Source: Planctomycetaceae bacterium (lineage in GTDB: Bacteria; Planctomycetota; Planctomycetia; Pirellulales; Pirellulaceae). From it: a stretch of DNA of 64,000 bases. The stretch's first letter is position 1; each line of letters starts with the position of its first letter. The stretch lies in assembly GCA_002709225.1 (NCBI GenBank), contig PAQH01000014.1, forward strand, positions 1 to 64,000, written 5' to 3'. Made by a program: the position numbers and the translations under genes. The notes beneath the pieces were generated by a model that was given only the letters and a program-made list of their open reading frames with translations, was not told the origin of the DNA and ran no database searches. Below, piece by piece: positions 1-9,786 of the stretch.

Positions 1-375
1 CTCGGCGAAGTAGCATGCAGAGGAATCATCGATCCTTGCGGGGTATTTACTGCCGGCTTATAGTGAGTCATTCGGCTGTAATTGGTCCAGGAAATGCAAG
101 ATTTCGGGGGATTTTCTCGCAGTCTTGAACCCATATTCCAATCCGACCGTACAAAAACAAGGCAGCTTGCATTTGGATTTCTTTATCGATATTTCAGCTG
201 AGAGATTCTACCTGGCACGTTGCTTCAGATGAATGGCGCGTTTGGTACTTCGGGTACGATCGCTCATTTCAACAAGTTTCTGGTTGCTGAAGTCTGCGAG
301 CATTCGCACGAGCATTCACCATTGTTCAGATCGGTCAAAGATTTGGCCAGGAAATACCTTTCAGGATAAAGGCCC
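1..375. other. Left-edge non-coding stretch upstream of the ABC ATPase gene
   Basis: No gene can be supported here. Two plus-strand frames are open from the left edge, one closing with TAG at 61-63 and one with TGA near 126-128. Either could be the tail of a truncated gene, but neither peptide looks like a known C-terminus. The last 40 bases hold the likely leader of the next gene, with an AAAGG ribosome-binding sequence a few bases before the ATG at 376. No terminator hairpin or riboswitch motif was seen. Confidence 0.4.
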
Positions 376-1308
376 ATGTCAGTGGAAACGGTGACAAACC
401 CGGAGCCGGCTACACCAGAGACGGAACCGTCTGAGGTCGTCATTGAAACTCGCAACTTGCGTAAGGTTTATCGTGATTTTTGGGGTCGCGAGAAAGTGCG
501 GGCTTTGAATGCACTTGATCTGGAAGTGCGTCGCGGTGAGATTTTTGGACTCCTCGGTCCCAATGGCTCGGGAAAGTCGACAACGATCAAACTGTTGCTG
601 GGGTTGCTATTTCCCACGAGCGGACAGGCGCTCGTTTTCGATCGTGACGCGAGCGATGTCGAAAAAAATGAACGCATCGGCTATTTGCCCGAAGAGTCTT
701 ACCTCTACCGATTCCTGAATGCTGAGGAAACACTTGACTTCTATGGGCGCTTATTCGATATGGACGCCCAGACACGTCGTGAACGAGTTGACTCGCTTAT
801 CGATATGGTTGGGCTGGAATGGGCGAAGCGTAGACAGTTGCGAGAATACTCCAAAGGGATGACACGTCGCATTGGCTTGGCACAGGCTTTGATTAACGAC
901 CCCGAGTTGATTCTCCTCGATGAACCGACGACTGGATTAGATCCAATTGGTACGAGAGAGATGAAAGACTTGATTATCAAGTTGCGAGAACAAGGCAAGA
1001 CGGTGTTGATGTGCAGCCATTTATTGGCCGATGTGCAAGATGTTTGTGATCGGATTGCGATACTGCATCAGGGTGACCTAAAGGAAATGGGGCGCGTTGA
1101 TAGTCTGTTGACAGTAAAGGACGTCACTCAAGTGCAGGCGCGCGGCTTGAGTGCGGAGGCTGAGGAGGAAATTCGTGAAGTAATCAGCAGGCACGGTGGC
1201 AAGTTGATGGCGATGGAGCATCCCACGTCGACTTTGGAGGAGCTGTTCTTGCGGATCGTTCGCGATAGTGAACAACGTCCTGGACGTCGAACTGTGGAAC
1301 ATGAATGA
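376..1308 (+). CDS. ABC-2 type transporter ATP-binding protein
   Basis: This 310-residue cytoplasmic ATPase should energise the permease encoded next. The Walker A motif GPNGSGKST is at residues 61-69. The signature is the divergent YSKGM (about 158-162), typical of ABC-2/NosF/CcmA-type exporters. Walker B and the D-loop read [13 protein letters not shown] (about 178-190), and a SHLL H-loop follows. The first 20 residues are a Pro/Glu-rich tail outside the domain, and the C-terminal 70 residues form the usual accessory region of this subfamily. The ATG at 376 has AAAGG upstream. The gene leads a tight plus-strand run (permease, membrane protein, smpB). The substrate cannot be told from sequence; export of a drug, lipid or polymer is possible. 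Confidence 0.93.
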   Translation: MSVETVTNPEPATPETEPSEVVIETRNLRKVYRDFWGREKVRALNALDLEVRRGEIFGLLGPNGSGKSTTIKLLLGLLFPTSGQALVFDRDASDVEKNERIGYLPEESYLYRFLNAEETLDFYGRLFDMDAQTRRERVDSLIDMVGLEWAKRRQLREYSKGMTRRIGLAQALINDPELILLDEPTTGLDPIGTREMKDLIIKLREQGKTVLMCSHLLADVQDVCDRIAILHQGDLKEMGRVDSLLTVKDVTQVQARGLSAEAEEEIREVISRHGGKLMAMEHPTSTLEELFLRIVRDSEQRPGRRTVEHE

Positions 1309-1375
1309 GGCTCGTCTATCCTTTGTCTCTTATTATTAGACCCGCCGTGCCGTCTATTTATTGGCTCATAACATA

Positions 1376-3232
1376 ATGGTTGTTGACGAACTAGAACTTC
1401 TCTCCTTTCTCGAGTGGCTGCTGCCAGGCGGTGACGGGAGCGAAATGAAAATCGGCGCGTTGGGCGTGTTTTTACTGATTGTGCCTGCGCTCTCAGCCAC
1501 AGTGGCCTTTGTCTGTTACTTGTTTTCCGTAGCCAGACACGGTCCTTCGGAGGGGTTTTACACCGTAGCGCGTACCGTGGCGGCGGGGGTCACGGACATT
1601 TCCAACATATCTCCAAGACGCGTTTGGGCGATGGCCCGACTGGCGATTAACGAGGCAGTTCGTCGGCGCGTTCTGATTGTTGTTGCGATATTCATGTTGG
1701 TGTTGTTGTTCGCTGGGTGGTTCCTAGATAGCGGGAGTGAACATCCGGCTCGACTGTACATCAGTTTCGTGTTGACGATGACGACGTATCTGGCTCTTGC
1801 CTTGGGGCTGTTGTTAAGCACTTTTAGTCTTCCCAGCGATATCAAGAATAAGACGATCCATACGATACTTACCAAGCCGGTACGCCAGGTGGAAATTGTG
1901 TTGGGCAGGATTCTTGGCTTTGTTGCGGTTGGCACCGCGATGCTCGTAGTGATGGGACTGGGAAGCTATTTGTTTGTGCGCAGGGGCCTGAGTCACACAC
2001 ACACCGTTGAGTCTTTCGAAAGGGTCGAGGGTACAACGGTTGGGCAGGATGAGAGTCCTGTGGTCTGGCGGGGTACTTGTACGTCGGCAGATGGCCATGC
2101 TCATACGTTTACAGTGAATCAGGATGGTGCGGGACAGACGGACGTTCAACGCGGCCACTGGCATCCTGTTGAAAAACTATCGGGAAAAGATGGCAACCCT
2201 GTTTTTGCGATTGGCCCGCCTCAAGGATGGTTGCAAGCACGCGTTCCCATCTACGGCGGGTTGATGTTTCTAGACCGTAACGGTCAGTCAACGCAGAAAG
2301 GGATCAATGTCGGTAAGGAGTGGGACTACCGGGGGTACATTGAAGGTGGTTCGCAGGCGGCGGCCATTTGGACGTTCTCGGGCATTACCGAACAAGCTTT
2401 TCCAGAACAGTTGTCGCTGGAGTTGAATTTACGTGTGTTCCGGAGCTTCAAGGGTGAAATCGAAAGAGGCGTACTGGGTAGTATCTACTTGAGTAATCCC
2501 GATAGCGGCGCAGCGATGCGTAGTGTTCCGGTCAGTTTTGAAGCGAAAGAATTCAGTATTGATGAAATTGTCTTTGGCCGATCACTGGATGTCATTGAAC
2601 GAGATGGTATTCCACGTGAGGGGGACATTTTCAAGGATCTGGTTAGCAAAGATGGAGAACTGAGTGTGATTGTTCAGTGCTCCGAACGCGCTCAGTATTT
2701 TGGGATGGCTCAGGGTGATGTCTACGTGCGGTCTGCCGATGCTCCCTTTTTCATGAATTTTGTCAAAGGTTACATCGGTATTTGGCTGCAGATGGTGATG
2801 GTCACCGCTTTTGGTGTCATGTTCAGTACATTTCTTAACGCCGCAGTGGCAATGTTGACTACATTTAGTTGCGTAATCCTCGGCTTTCGCAGTGAATTTG
2901 TTTCTGACATCCGAACGGGAGATCTCGAAGGCGGAGGTCCAATCGAGGCGACGATACGCCTGTTGACTCAAATGAATTTGAGTGGCGAATTCTCCGACCA
3001 GTTAGTGACCAAAGTGGTTCAATTTGTAGACCAGGGGTTGCTCCTGTTAATGTCATTTACTGCAAATATCCTTCCTAATTATAATGCGTTTGATACGACC
3101 GATTACGTTGCCTATGGGTTTGATATCTATGGCGGTTTGCTGAGTCGAAATCTAACAATCGGTTTGGTGTATACTTTGGCGGCAGCCTTGGTTGGGTACT
3201 TTTTCTTGAAGACACGAGAAGTCGCGGCATGA
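1376..3232 (+). CDS. ABC-2 type transporter permease with a large extracytoplasmic loop
   Basis: This membrane partner of the preceding ATPase has about four N-terminal membrane spans (for example VLIVVAIFMLVLLFAG and the LALALGLLLST region). A long hydrophilic insertion of roughly 250 residues follows, then three more C-terminal spans ending at GYFFLKTREVAA. The insertion carries clustered histidines (SHTHT, GHAHTF, GHWHPV). The start is uncertain: a TTG at 1361 lies in the same frame, as does an internal ATG at 1445 preceded by GGGAG. I prefer ATG 1376 because the first residues form an amphipathic LLSFLEWLLPGG segment that looks genuine. The stop overlaps the next start as ATGA, implying translational coupling. 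The ABC permease role is clear from topology and neighbour; the substrate is unknown. Confidence 0.85.
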   Translation: MVVDELELLSFLEWLLPGGDGSEMKIGALGVFLLIVPALSATVAFVCYLFSVARHGPSEGFYTVARTVAAGVTDISNISPRRVWAMARLAINEAVRRRVLIVVAIFMLVLLFAGWFLDSGSEHPARLYISFVLTMTTYLALALGLLLSTFSLPSDIKNKTIHTILTKPVRQVEIVLGRILGFVAVGTAMLVVMGLGSYLFVRRGLSHTHTVESFERVEGTTVGQDESPVVWRGTCTSADGHAHTFTVNQDGAGQTDVQRGHWHPVEKLSGKDGNPVFAIGPPQGWLQARVPIYGGLMFLDRNGQSTQKGINVGKEWDYRGYIEGGSQAAAIWTFSGITEQAFPEQLSLELNLRVFRSFKGEIERGVLGSIYLSNPDSGAAMRSVPVSFEAKEFSIDEIVFGRSLDVIERDGIPREGDIFKDLVSKDGELSVIVQCSERAQYFGMAQGDVYVRSADAPFFMNFVKGYIGIWLQMVMVTAFGVMFSTFLNAAVAMLTTFSCVILGFRSEFVSDIRTGDLEGGGPIEATIRLLTQMNLSGEFSDQLVTKVVQFVDQGLLLLMSFTANILPNYNAFDTTDYVAYGFDIYGGLLSRNLTIGLVYTLAAALVGYFFLKTREVAA

Positions 3233-5073
3233 ATCAAAACGCCACGGTCACTCGCAAGGCAGTTTACATTGGAACCATTGCAGTTCTGTTGATTCCTCTG
3301 TTCTGGCTTGGGCAACCGCCTGTTACCGAGGAGCAAGGCCAGCGTCCAGGTGGTCTGCTAGCTCAGGTGCGAAAACGCGAAGAATTAGCGCAAGCAAGCT
3401 TGGGGGATATTGACCCTGCCAGCGAGTCGATGCGTTTAGTCACGCTGGGTATGCGTGGCGTCGCGGCCAATATTCTGTGGAGCAAGGCCAACGACTATAA
3501 GATTCGAGAAGACTGGGACAATCTGGCAGCAACACTGAACCAGATCGCGAAGTTGCAGCCGAATTTTATTTCGATTTGGGAGTTCCAGGCTCACAACCTT
3601 TCCTACAACATCTCTGCGGAATTCGATGACTACCGTCATCGGTACCGTTGGGTGACGCGGGGAATCCGATACCTGTTGGAAGGTACCGAGTACAACCGAA
3701 CCCACCCTCGGTTACTCTGGAGCATCGGCTGGTTTACGGGCCAGAAGGTCGGACTGGCGGACGAAAAACTGCAATATCGTCGCTTGTTTCGCGTTGATGA
3801 CGAATTCCACGCAGATATGCGTCCCAATCGCAGACGCGCCGGAATTGACATGGATTCCTTCGAGGTGCTCGGCCCAGACAGGCTGCCCGACAACTGGCTT
3901 GCGTCGCGTCTCTGGTTCAAATTGGGGCAACAGGTCATCCTGAACCGAGGCCTTAGGAATGACATTCAAAGTATCACGACGTTCCAAGGCAAAGACAACA
4001 TCACGAGCTATTACGGCAAGAGTCCATTGATTTACCATTCCAACGTCGCGATGGCGCCCATCAATTATGCCACTGCTCTGGAAGAGGAGGCGTATTTTGA
4101 TTTGCTGCTGTCGGCATGGCAATTAGCTTCCGACGAATGGGATGCTTTTGGTAACCGGCAGATTCCCACAACATGGGGAGTTAATCTCAGGTTGAATGAA
4201 CTCGAGGACTTGCACAAGCAGAACCAGGAAATTGTTTCCGATTTGGAACAATACAAGCCAGGCTTGCGGGAAGAAATCTTGAAGGCCAAGCGTTCCAAGC
4301 TTCCCGAAGAAATGCAGTCTGCGTTGTCGAAGCCAGATAAAGAGCGAACGATGATGGACTGGGGAAACGTCGAGATGTCGAAGAAGTTGCTCATTGTATT
4401 GCCTCAGGAAATGGTGGCTCACTCAGGATTCCCGAAGGCCCATCGCGTCAAAGCTCGAGCCATAGCGCAACAAGCGAGTGATCTTGAGTTGCAGGCAGAT
4501 CGCATTGAACGTTACCGCTCGATTGTTAATTACGAGTACTGGAGAACGCGTTGTGTCGTAGAGCAATTAGCGACCACATTACGGGCTCGACGTTTGGTGC
4601 ATGAAGGTGAGGACTTGCTCGATGCGACCAAGTTGGAAGACGCTCGAACTGCTTTTGAGGAAGCTTTTGTCATTTGGGGTGACATCTACAAGCAGTATCC
4701 CAACCTTATGGGCGACGTGACATCCGAAGATATTTACCATTCAACCCTGTCGTACGAACGACTGTTGAATCAACTTGACCTTCCTTTTCCCACAGATTTT
4801 CCCTTGATGGAAATGGCTAATGCGTTTCGCCGAGCGGAGGGTCTGAAGGAACTGGAGGTGGCTGATGAAGCGGATGCCGAGCAGAGTGCACCAGGTGCAG
4901 ACGCAAGTGTCCCAGTGGACGGCGCATCCCCAGCGGAAGGCGCGGGCGCAGATGCCACTACAAAAGGGGTAGAGAAACGGGCCGAGGACGTTCAGGAGAC
5001 GTCTTCCCCGCCAACCGAGAAACAACCTGCGGATGGCCAAGAAAAACAAGCCGGCGAGCGGCAAGGCCGATAA
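3229..5073 (+). CDS. Membrane-anchored hypothetical protein coupled to the ABC exporter
   Basis: I do not recognise this 614-residue protein. Residues about 10-28 (AVYIGTIAVLLIPLFWLG) form a single N-terminal membrane anchor. The rest is a soluble, mostly helical domain rich in Trp, Tyr and Arg, with stretches such as DNLAATLNQIAKLQPNF and DARTAFEEAFVIWGDIYKQYP that resemble TPR-like helical hairpins. The last 70 residues are a low-complexity Ala/Glu/Pro/Gln tail. The start overlaps the permease stop by four bases (ATGA), so the protein is probably an accessory part of the same exporter. Its 3' end overlaps smpB by 41 bases in another frame. The function is unknown; the accessory role is inferred from context only. 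Confidence 0.8.
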   Translation: MNQNATVTRKAVYIGTIAVLLIPLFWLGQPPVTEEQGQRPGGLLAQVRKREELAQASLGDIDPASESMRLVTLGMRGVAANILWSKANDYKIREDWDNLAATLNQIAKLQPNFISIWEFQAHNLSYNISAEFDDYRHRYRWVTRGIRYLLEGTEYNRTHPRLLWSIGWFTGQKVGLADEKLQYRRLFRVDDEFHADMRPNRRRAGIDMDSFEVLGPDRLPDNWLASRLWFKLGQQVILNRGLRNDIQSITTFQGKDNITSYYGKSPLIYHSNVAMAPINYATALEEEAYFDLLLSAWQLASDEWDAFGNRQIPTTWGVNLRLNELEDLHKQNQEIVSDLEQYKPGLREEILKAKRSKLPEEMQSALSKPDKERTMMDWGNVEMSKKLLIVLPQEMVAHSGFPKAHRVKARAIAQQASDLELQADRIERYRSIVNYEYWRTRCVVEQLATTLRARRLVHEGEDLLDATKLEDARTAFEEAFVIWGDIYKQYPNLMGDVTSEDIYHSTLSYERLLNQLDLPFPTDFPLMEMANAFRRAEGLKELEVADEADAEQSAPGADASVPVDGASPAEGAGADATTKGVEKRAEDVQETSSPPTEKQPADGQEKQAGERQGR

Positions 5074-5536
5074 GGCCAAGCCCAAAAACTTGCATACGAT
5101 TTCTGAGAATCGGAAGGCTCGGCACCGGTTTGCAGTGCTGGAGACACTTGAATGTGGAATTGTGCTTCTGGGCAGCGAAGTTAAGAGTATGCGAGATGGT
5201 CGACTCTCGCTTGATGAATCATATGCTCGCGTGCGTGATGGCGAGGTGTGGTTGTTGGGTTGCGACATTCCCGAGTACCGGCAGGCAACCATTTGGAACC
5301 ACGACTCGAAACGACCTCGCAAGCTGCTCTTGCATCAGCGTGAAATCCGTAAGTTCGCGGGTCAGGCCCATGAGAAAGGGCTTACGCTTGTGCCTCTGAA
5401 ACTCTATTTCAATGAGCGTGGGGTCGCGAAAGTTCTCTTGGGTTTGTGTCGCGGCAAGAAATTACACGACAAGCGTGAAGAAATGAAGAAGGCTGACGTC
5501 GCACGGGACCTGCGTCGCGCCATGCACCGGCGATAA
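5033..5536 (+). CDS. smpB: SsrA-binding protein SmpB
   Basis: SmpB binds tmRNA and delivers it to stalled ribosomes for trans-translation in the cytoplasm. The 167-residue protein has the family hallmarks: an N-terminal KNLHTISENRKARHRF segment, the oligonucleotide-binding barrel with ECGIVLLGSEVKSMRDGR, and the Lys-rich tail with GKKLHDKREEMKKADVARD. About 17 basic Lys/Ala residues precede the core. The ATG at 5033 lies inside the end of the upstream membrane-protein gene, a 41-base overlap in a different frame. This is unusually long but fits the protein N-terminus well. Expression is therefore likely tied to the upstream exporter operon. The ssrA gene itself is not in this window. Confidence 0.96.
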   Translation: MAKKNKPASGKADKAKPKNLHTISENRKARHRFAVLETLECGIVLLGSEVKSMRDGRLSLDESYARVRDGEVWLLGCDIPEYRQATIWNHDSKRPRKLLLHQREIRKFAGQAHEKGLTLVPLKLYFNERGVAKVLLGLCRGKKLHDKREEMKKADVARDLRRAMHRR

Positions 5537-5774
5537 CTTTTGTTTTCGGCTGTCAATCTACAACTGGCAGCGATGGATCTGACCCGTGCTACAAGCGGTA
5601 ATGCGGCTGCTGTGCGAGGGCTCGGGAACGCACCAAAGACTGCAATGCCCGTCCCCTTTGGATGTTCTATCTGGCTGCCGGTAGATCGGTCGAATAGTGC
5701 TTGACGCGGATCGAATGTTTGGTCAACAATCGTTCAACACGATTGCCCACCACTCTCGGTTTCTGCCGGTTACG

Positions 5775-6473
5775 ATGCTGCGACTTGAAAACGTCAGGAA
5801 GTCCTTCCGCCAGCCCAACGGAGAGACCCTTGAGATCCTGGATATTCCCTTGTTTGAAATGCAAGAGGGAGAGCAGATGGTCTTGTTGGGCCGTAGTGGC
5901 TGTGGCAAGACGACTTTGCTTCATGTCATTTCCGGGATTCGGACAGTCGACAGTGGTAAAGTAGTCTTAGACGGTTTGGATTTATGCGCACTTTCCGAGG
6001 CCGGTAGGGATCGATTGCGCGCTGCCAATTTGGGTTACGTATTTCAGACGTTTAATTTGCTGCCGGGGTTTTCGGCACTGGAAAACGTATTGCTGGGAAT
6101 GACGTTTGCCCGCCGCAAACGGGATCACGAACGGGCGCAGCACCTGCTGGAACGCGTTGGGTTGGGGCATCGCATCAAGCACAAACCGCAGTCTATGTCG
6201 GTTGGTGAGCAGCAGCGCGTCGCTGTGGCGCGCGCCCTGGCAAACCGCCCGCGTTTGTTGTTAGCCGATGAACCGACCGCGAATGTGGACCCCGCCAATC
6301 AGCAGAACATGATCGATCTCATACGTGACACGTGCCAGGAGGAAAAGATCGCAGTGCTGATGGTCACGCATGGCGTTGAAGTTGCCCGCCAGTTTGATCG
6401 GATCGATCATCTTGAAGAGATCAATCGTATTGGAACCGGACAGGGAGAAAATGTACAGGTTGATGATGGGTGA
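5775..6473 (+). CDS. ABC transporter ATP-binding protein, LolD/MacB type
   Basis: This 232-residue ATPase belongs to the LolD/MacB/FtsE-like branch. Walker A is GRSGCGKTT, followed by a Q-loop in YVFQTFNLLPGF, the signature MSVGEQQRVAVARAL (the S of LSGGQ kept, but diverged to SVGEQ), Walker B LLLADEPTANVDP, and the switch His in MVTHG. The frame is open back to a GTG at 5697, but homology begins exactly at the ATG at 5775 (MLRLENVRKSF), so I use that. The FtsX-type permease gene starts about 220 bases downstream on the same strand. Together they would make a membrane-embedded export or lipoprotein-release complex. The cargo is not indicated. Confidence 0.9.
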   Translation: MLRLENVRKSFRQPNGETLEILDIPLFEMQEGEQMVLLGRSGCGKTTLLHVISGIRTVDSGKVVLDGLDLCALSEAGRDRLRAANLGYVFQTFNLLPGFSALENVLLGMTFARRKRDHERAQHLLERVGLGHRIKHKPQSMSVGEQQRVAVARALANRPRLLLADEPTANVDPANQQNMIDLIRDTCQEEKIAVLMVTHGVEVARQFDRIDHLEEINRIGTGQGENVQVDDG

Positions 6474-6475
6474 AT

Positions 6476-6507
6476 ATGAAGAAGTGGGAACATGAAGAAG
6501 TGGAAGG
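6476..6507 (+). repeat. Short tandem repeat, two 16-base units
   Basis: Two adjacent copies of a unit beginning ATGAAGAAGTGG lie just after the ABC ATPase stop (6476-6491 and 6492-6507), differing only in the last bases. They fall in the 222-base gap before the permease gene and have no obvious role. A local duplication is the simplest reading. Confidence 0.5.
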
Positions 6508-6695
6508 AGTCTTGACAGGAGTCCATGCGAAAGTGGGCGCAATCGTACGGCTTGTTGCTAGCGGGCATGGCAAACCGGTGATGCTACATGGCAGCCCGGA
6601 ATGAGAGGTTCTTTAAAGGTTCAGTCAGACCGAGTTCGTCGTGGTGTCGTGTCGCGTGCGGTCCGGTTTGAGTTTGTAGGGGGCTGGGTGTTCTG

Positions 6696-8300
6696 ATGAG
6701 TCTTTGGGCAATTGCTTGGCGTAGTATTCGGCAGCGGGGATTGGCCTCGTTGTTGACGGCTGCATCGATGGCCTTGGGTGTGACCTTGGTGGTGACAGTT
6801 CTGGCCATCTATGGCCTGCTGTCCGAATCTTTTCGGCGGAACTCAAGCTTTGGTTACAACATGATCGTTGGTGCCAAGGGCGGCAGTTTGCAATTGACGT
6901 TGAATTCGGTGTATTACTTGAGCGACCCGATCGAGAATATTCCCTACGACTATTTTCTGGAGTTTTTTCCGGCTGCAAAGCGCGACCAACAATACCAGAA
7001 TTCATTGCAGCGCCAGGCTTTCGATATGAACTGGGATGCCCGGGTCACGGGTGCTCTTGCAGGGCAAGGGGTTGGGGGAATTGCCACCCTCGCGGAGTGT
7101 GTCGTTGCAGATGCGATCGAAGAAGCGACGGCGAAACAATGGGACTACAGCGCATTCTTTGTGCAGCGACCCGGCAGGCCTCGCGTGTCGGCTCTTGAAG
7201 TTGGGCGAGAGACTCGTTATGGCGCTTTCATCGATCTTGCTATCCCTTTGTGCCTTGGAGATTACCTCGACCAATTTCGAGTGATCGGGACGGTTCCCGA
7301 GATGTTTGGTGAACTGCGCTATGGGGACAACAGAGATCAGGTTTACGAATTTCAACAAGGTAGGAACTTCAAGAGTTGGAGCCGAGAAAATTCGTATTTT
7401 GAAGCCGTTGTTGGTGCAGTGGTTGCCCGTGAATTGGGATTGAAGCTGGGGCAGCGAGTAGCACCTTCCCACGGAGCACAAGAAGGTGAGACGCATGCCC
7501 GAGAATTTACGATCGTTGGTATTCTCAGCCCAACGGGAACGCCACAGGACCGTGCTGTGTTTATCAACATGGAAGGTTTTTTCCTGATGGAAGACCATGC
7601 CAAGCCGGTCGAAGTTGGCGAAGATGAGGGAGGGGCGTCTTCGCCTCAGGTTTCAATAGAAGCTGACGAGGTTCTAACCCCCTTGCCTGTGGAACAGCGC
7701 GAGGTAACCGCAGTGCTGTTGAACACGAGACAAGCCAGCCATGCGATCTTTATGGAGAACCTGATCGACGAGGGGAATGTGGCGCAAGCGGTTTTGCCTG
7801 TCGAAGAGGTGTTTCGCTTGTTTAATGTACTGGTGCGTCCACTGCAGGTAGTTTTGTTGGGATTGACTGTGATGATTTGTGTGGTGTCTGGGGTCAGCAT
7901 CATGGTGAGTATTTACAACTCAATGAGTGAGCGGCGGCATGAGATTGCGGTAATGCGTGCTCTGGGCGCCGGGCGAGAAACCGTGATGGCTGTGATTTTG
8001 CTGGAATCAGTCATGCTCGCTTTGTTGGGTGGAGTAAGTGGGTGGGTTGCGGCGCATGGCTTGTCCGCCTTGATGTCACCTTTAATTGAATCCTACACGG
8101 GTGTTTCCATTGGTTTCTTTGACATTGCCCCGGCGACGATTGATTTGGGAACATTACTGGGTTCCCAGGACCACTTTGGACTGATGATTTCTCCGGAATT
8201 GTTGATTGTGCCGGGGTTGATCGGGTTGGCGGTGTTGGTGGGATTTGCGCCTGCAGCAGTGGCCTATCGAACCGATGTTGCTGCGTCACTGGGTAAATAA
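6696..8300 (+). CDS. FtsX-family ABC transporter permease
   Basis: This 534-residue membrane protein has the MacB/LolC/FtsX layout. One N-terminal span (LLTAASMALGVTLVVTVLAIYGLL, about residues 18-41) is followed by an extracytoplasmic domain of about 350 residues. Three C-terminal spans follow: VVLLGLTVMICVVSGVSIMVSIYNSM with the typical SERRHEIAVMRALGAGR motif, VMAVILLESVMLALLGGVSG, and LIVPGLIGLAVLVGFAPA. The ERRxEIAxMRALGA element is the coupling segment that contacts the ATPase in this family. The gene follows the LolD-like ATPase on the same strand, which is its likely partner. Role (lipoprotein release, peptide or drug export) is undetermined. Confidence 0.9.
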   Translation: MSLWAIAWRSIRQRGLASLLTAASMALGVTLVVTVLAIYGLLSESFRRNSSFGYNMIVGAKGGSLQLTLNSVYYLSDPIENIPYDYFLEFFPAAKRDQQYQNSLQRQAFDMNWDARVTGALAGQGVGGIATLAECVVADAIEEATAKQWDYSAFFVQRPGRPRVSALEVGRETRYGAFIDLAIPLCLGDYLDQFRVIGTVPEMFGELRYGDNRDQVYEFQQGRNFKSWSRENSYFEAVVGAVVARELGLKLGQRVAPSHGAQEGETHAREFTIVGILSPTGTPQDRAVFINMEGFFLMEDHAKPVEVGEDEGGASSPQVSIEADEVLTPLPVEQREVTAVLLNTRQASHAIFMENLIDEGNVAQAVLPVEEVFRLFNVLVRPLQVVLLGLTVMICVVSGVSIMVSIYNSMSERRHEIAVMRALGAGRETVMAVILLESVMLALLGGVSGWVAAHGLSALMSPLIESYTGVSIGFFDIAPATIDLGTLLGSQDHFGLMISPELLIVPGLIGLAVLVGFAPAAVAYRTDVAASLGK

Positions 8301-8607
8301 GGGTGTCGTGGAATTCCATCTCCGGGTGGTGGCGGCACGATTATTGTGTTGCTGATGAGGAATGCAGTGGTTTTCTCCGGCGATTCTAAAGTTGCGTTTG
8401 CTTCTCGAATATGAGTAAATAGAGCCTTGCTGGTTACGGGGGTTGTTGCCGGTTGGGGCCGGCCACTGCTTGCCAGGAGTGTGGCCCTGTCGACGTTGCC
8501 CAATTGCCAGCAATCCGCGATCGCTTTAATACGCTTTTAAGAGTTTTCTATTTCAGCCGATTGCCTAATCAGTTCGATTCAATTTTTCATTCAAAAGAGA
8601 GTAGGTC
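8301..8607. other. Intergenic region, no gene seen
   Basis: This 307-base gap lies between the FtsX-type permease and the secreted CPFC protein. I find no convincing reading frame. A/T-rich sequence in the last 90 bases, with an AGAGAGTAGG ribosome-binding element just before the ATG at 8608, suggests a promoter and leader for that gene. No intrinsic terminator with a T-run was found. Confidence 0.4.
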
Positions 8608-9786
8608 ATGGTGCGACGCGTTGTCCTCTCGATTGTGCTGCTAGTTCCGGTGTTTGACGCGGTTGCACGCCAAGCATCAGCTTGCCCCTTTTGTGCTGCT
8701 CAGTCTCAGACGTTCACAGAAGAATTTGCGTCAATGCACGTGGTGGCCTTGACGCGTCTGGTAAGTGGTCCGCCGGCGGCCAAGAAGGACGCCAAGCCTG
8801 GGAAATTGTCAGGCGAGGAGGTCCCAAAAGCCGTATTTGAGATTACCAAGGTTCTCAAGGGAAAGTCGCTGGTTGGCGATTTGAAACGGATTTCGACTTT
8901 GTATTTCGGTAAGGCCAAGCCGGGGCAATCCTTCTTGATCATGGGAGTGGATCCGCCGAAGATCATGTGGACTACTCCACTTGCGTTAACAGGTCGCGGG
9001 GAAAAATACCTGGCGCGTCTTCGTGCCGTTCCGACTGAGGGAGCGGACCGCCTACGTTTCTTTCAAGCGCATTTGGAAGACCAAGATGAAATGCTGGCAC
9101 GCGACGCCTACGACGAATTCGCCAAGGCTCCTTACGATTGGGTGATCGCTCTCAAGTCGGAAATGGATCATGAACAACTCATTCAGTGGATCAAGGACGA
9201 AAACGTTCCTGCCAGTCGGCGACGATTGTATTTGACGATGTTGGGAGTGTGTGGAACGTCGCAGGATCTGCCCCTTTTGGAGCAGTTCTTGAAGTCGAAC
9301 GACCGTCGTAAGAAAGCGGGCTTGGATGCGATGATTGCCTGCTACCTGACATTACGGGGTGCCAAAGGAATGCCGCTTATTGAAGAGCTGTTCTTAAAGA
9401 ACAAGAAAGCTGAATATGCCGACACATACGCGGCGATTATGGCAATTCGTTTTCATGGGACTCAAAGCAAATTGATTCCGCGTAAAAGGTTGCTCGTTGG
9501 ATTACGTTATATGCTCGACCGCCCTCAGCTAGCAGATCTTGTTATTCCCGATTTGGCTAAATGGGAGGACTGGTCGCAAATGGGGAGGCTAGTTTCTCTG
9601 TTCAAGGATGCCGACGAAAAGTCGAGCTGGGTTCGTGTCCCCGTCATTAACTATTTGAGAGCATGCCCGTTGCCCCAGTCGAAAGAACACATCAAAGAGC
9701 TTGAAAAGGTGGATCCTGCAGCGGTCAAGCGAGCGCGCACGTTCTTTCCCTTTGGTGTGGATAAGAAGGATCCGAAAACGTCGTGA
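8608..9786 (+). CDS. Secreted hypothetical protein with N-terminal CPFC motif
   Basis: I do not recognise a named family for this 392-residue protein. It has a signal peptide (VVLSIVLLVPVFDAVARQASA, cleavage likely near residue 26) followed at once by CPFC, a possible redox or metal site. After that comes a roughly 100-residue beta-rich region with FEITKVLKGK and FLIMGVDPPKIMWTTP, like domains that begin 'ACPFC...' in planctomycete exported proteins. The remainder is helical and repeat-like, with segments such as RRLYLTMLGVCGTSQDLPLLEQFL that look like HEAT-type helices. RBS GAGAGTAGG precedes the ATG. It is monocistronic by spacing. An extracytoplasmic location is likely; the function is unknown. 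Confidence 0.8.
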   Translation: MVRRVVLSIVLLVPVFDAVARQASACPFCAAQSQTFTEEFASMHVVALTRLVSGPPAAKKDAKPGKLSGEEVPKAVFEITKVLKGKSLVGDLKRISTLYFGKAKPGQSFLIMGVDPPKIMWTTPLALTGRGEKYLARLRAVPTEGADRLRFFQAHLEDQDEMLARDAYDEFAKAPYDWVIALKSEMDHEQLIQWIKDENVPASRRRLYLTMLGVCGTSQDLPLLEQFLKSNDRRKKAGLDAMIACYLTLRGAKGMPLIEELFLKNKKAEYADTYAAIMAIRFHGTQSKLIPRKRLLVGLRYMLDRPQLADLVIPDLAKWEDWSQMGRLVSLFKDADEKSSWVRVPVINYLRACPLPQSKEHIKELEKVDPAAVKRARTFFPFGVDKKDPKTS

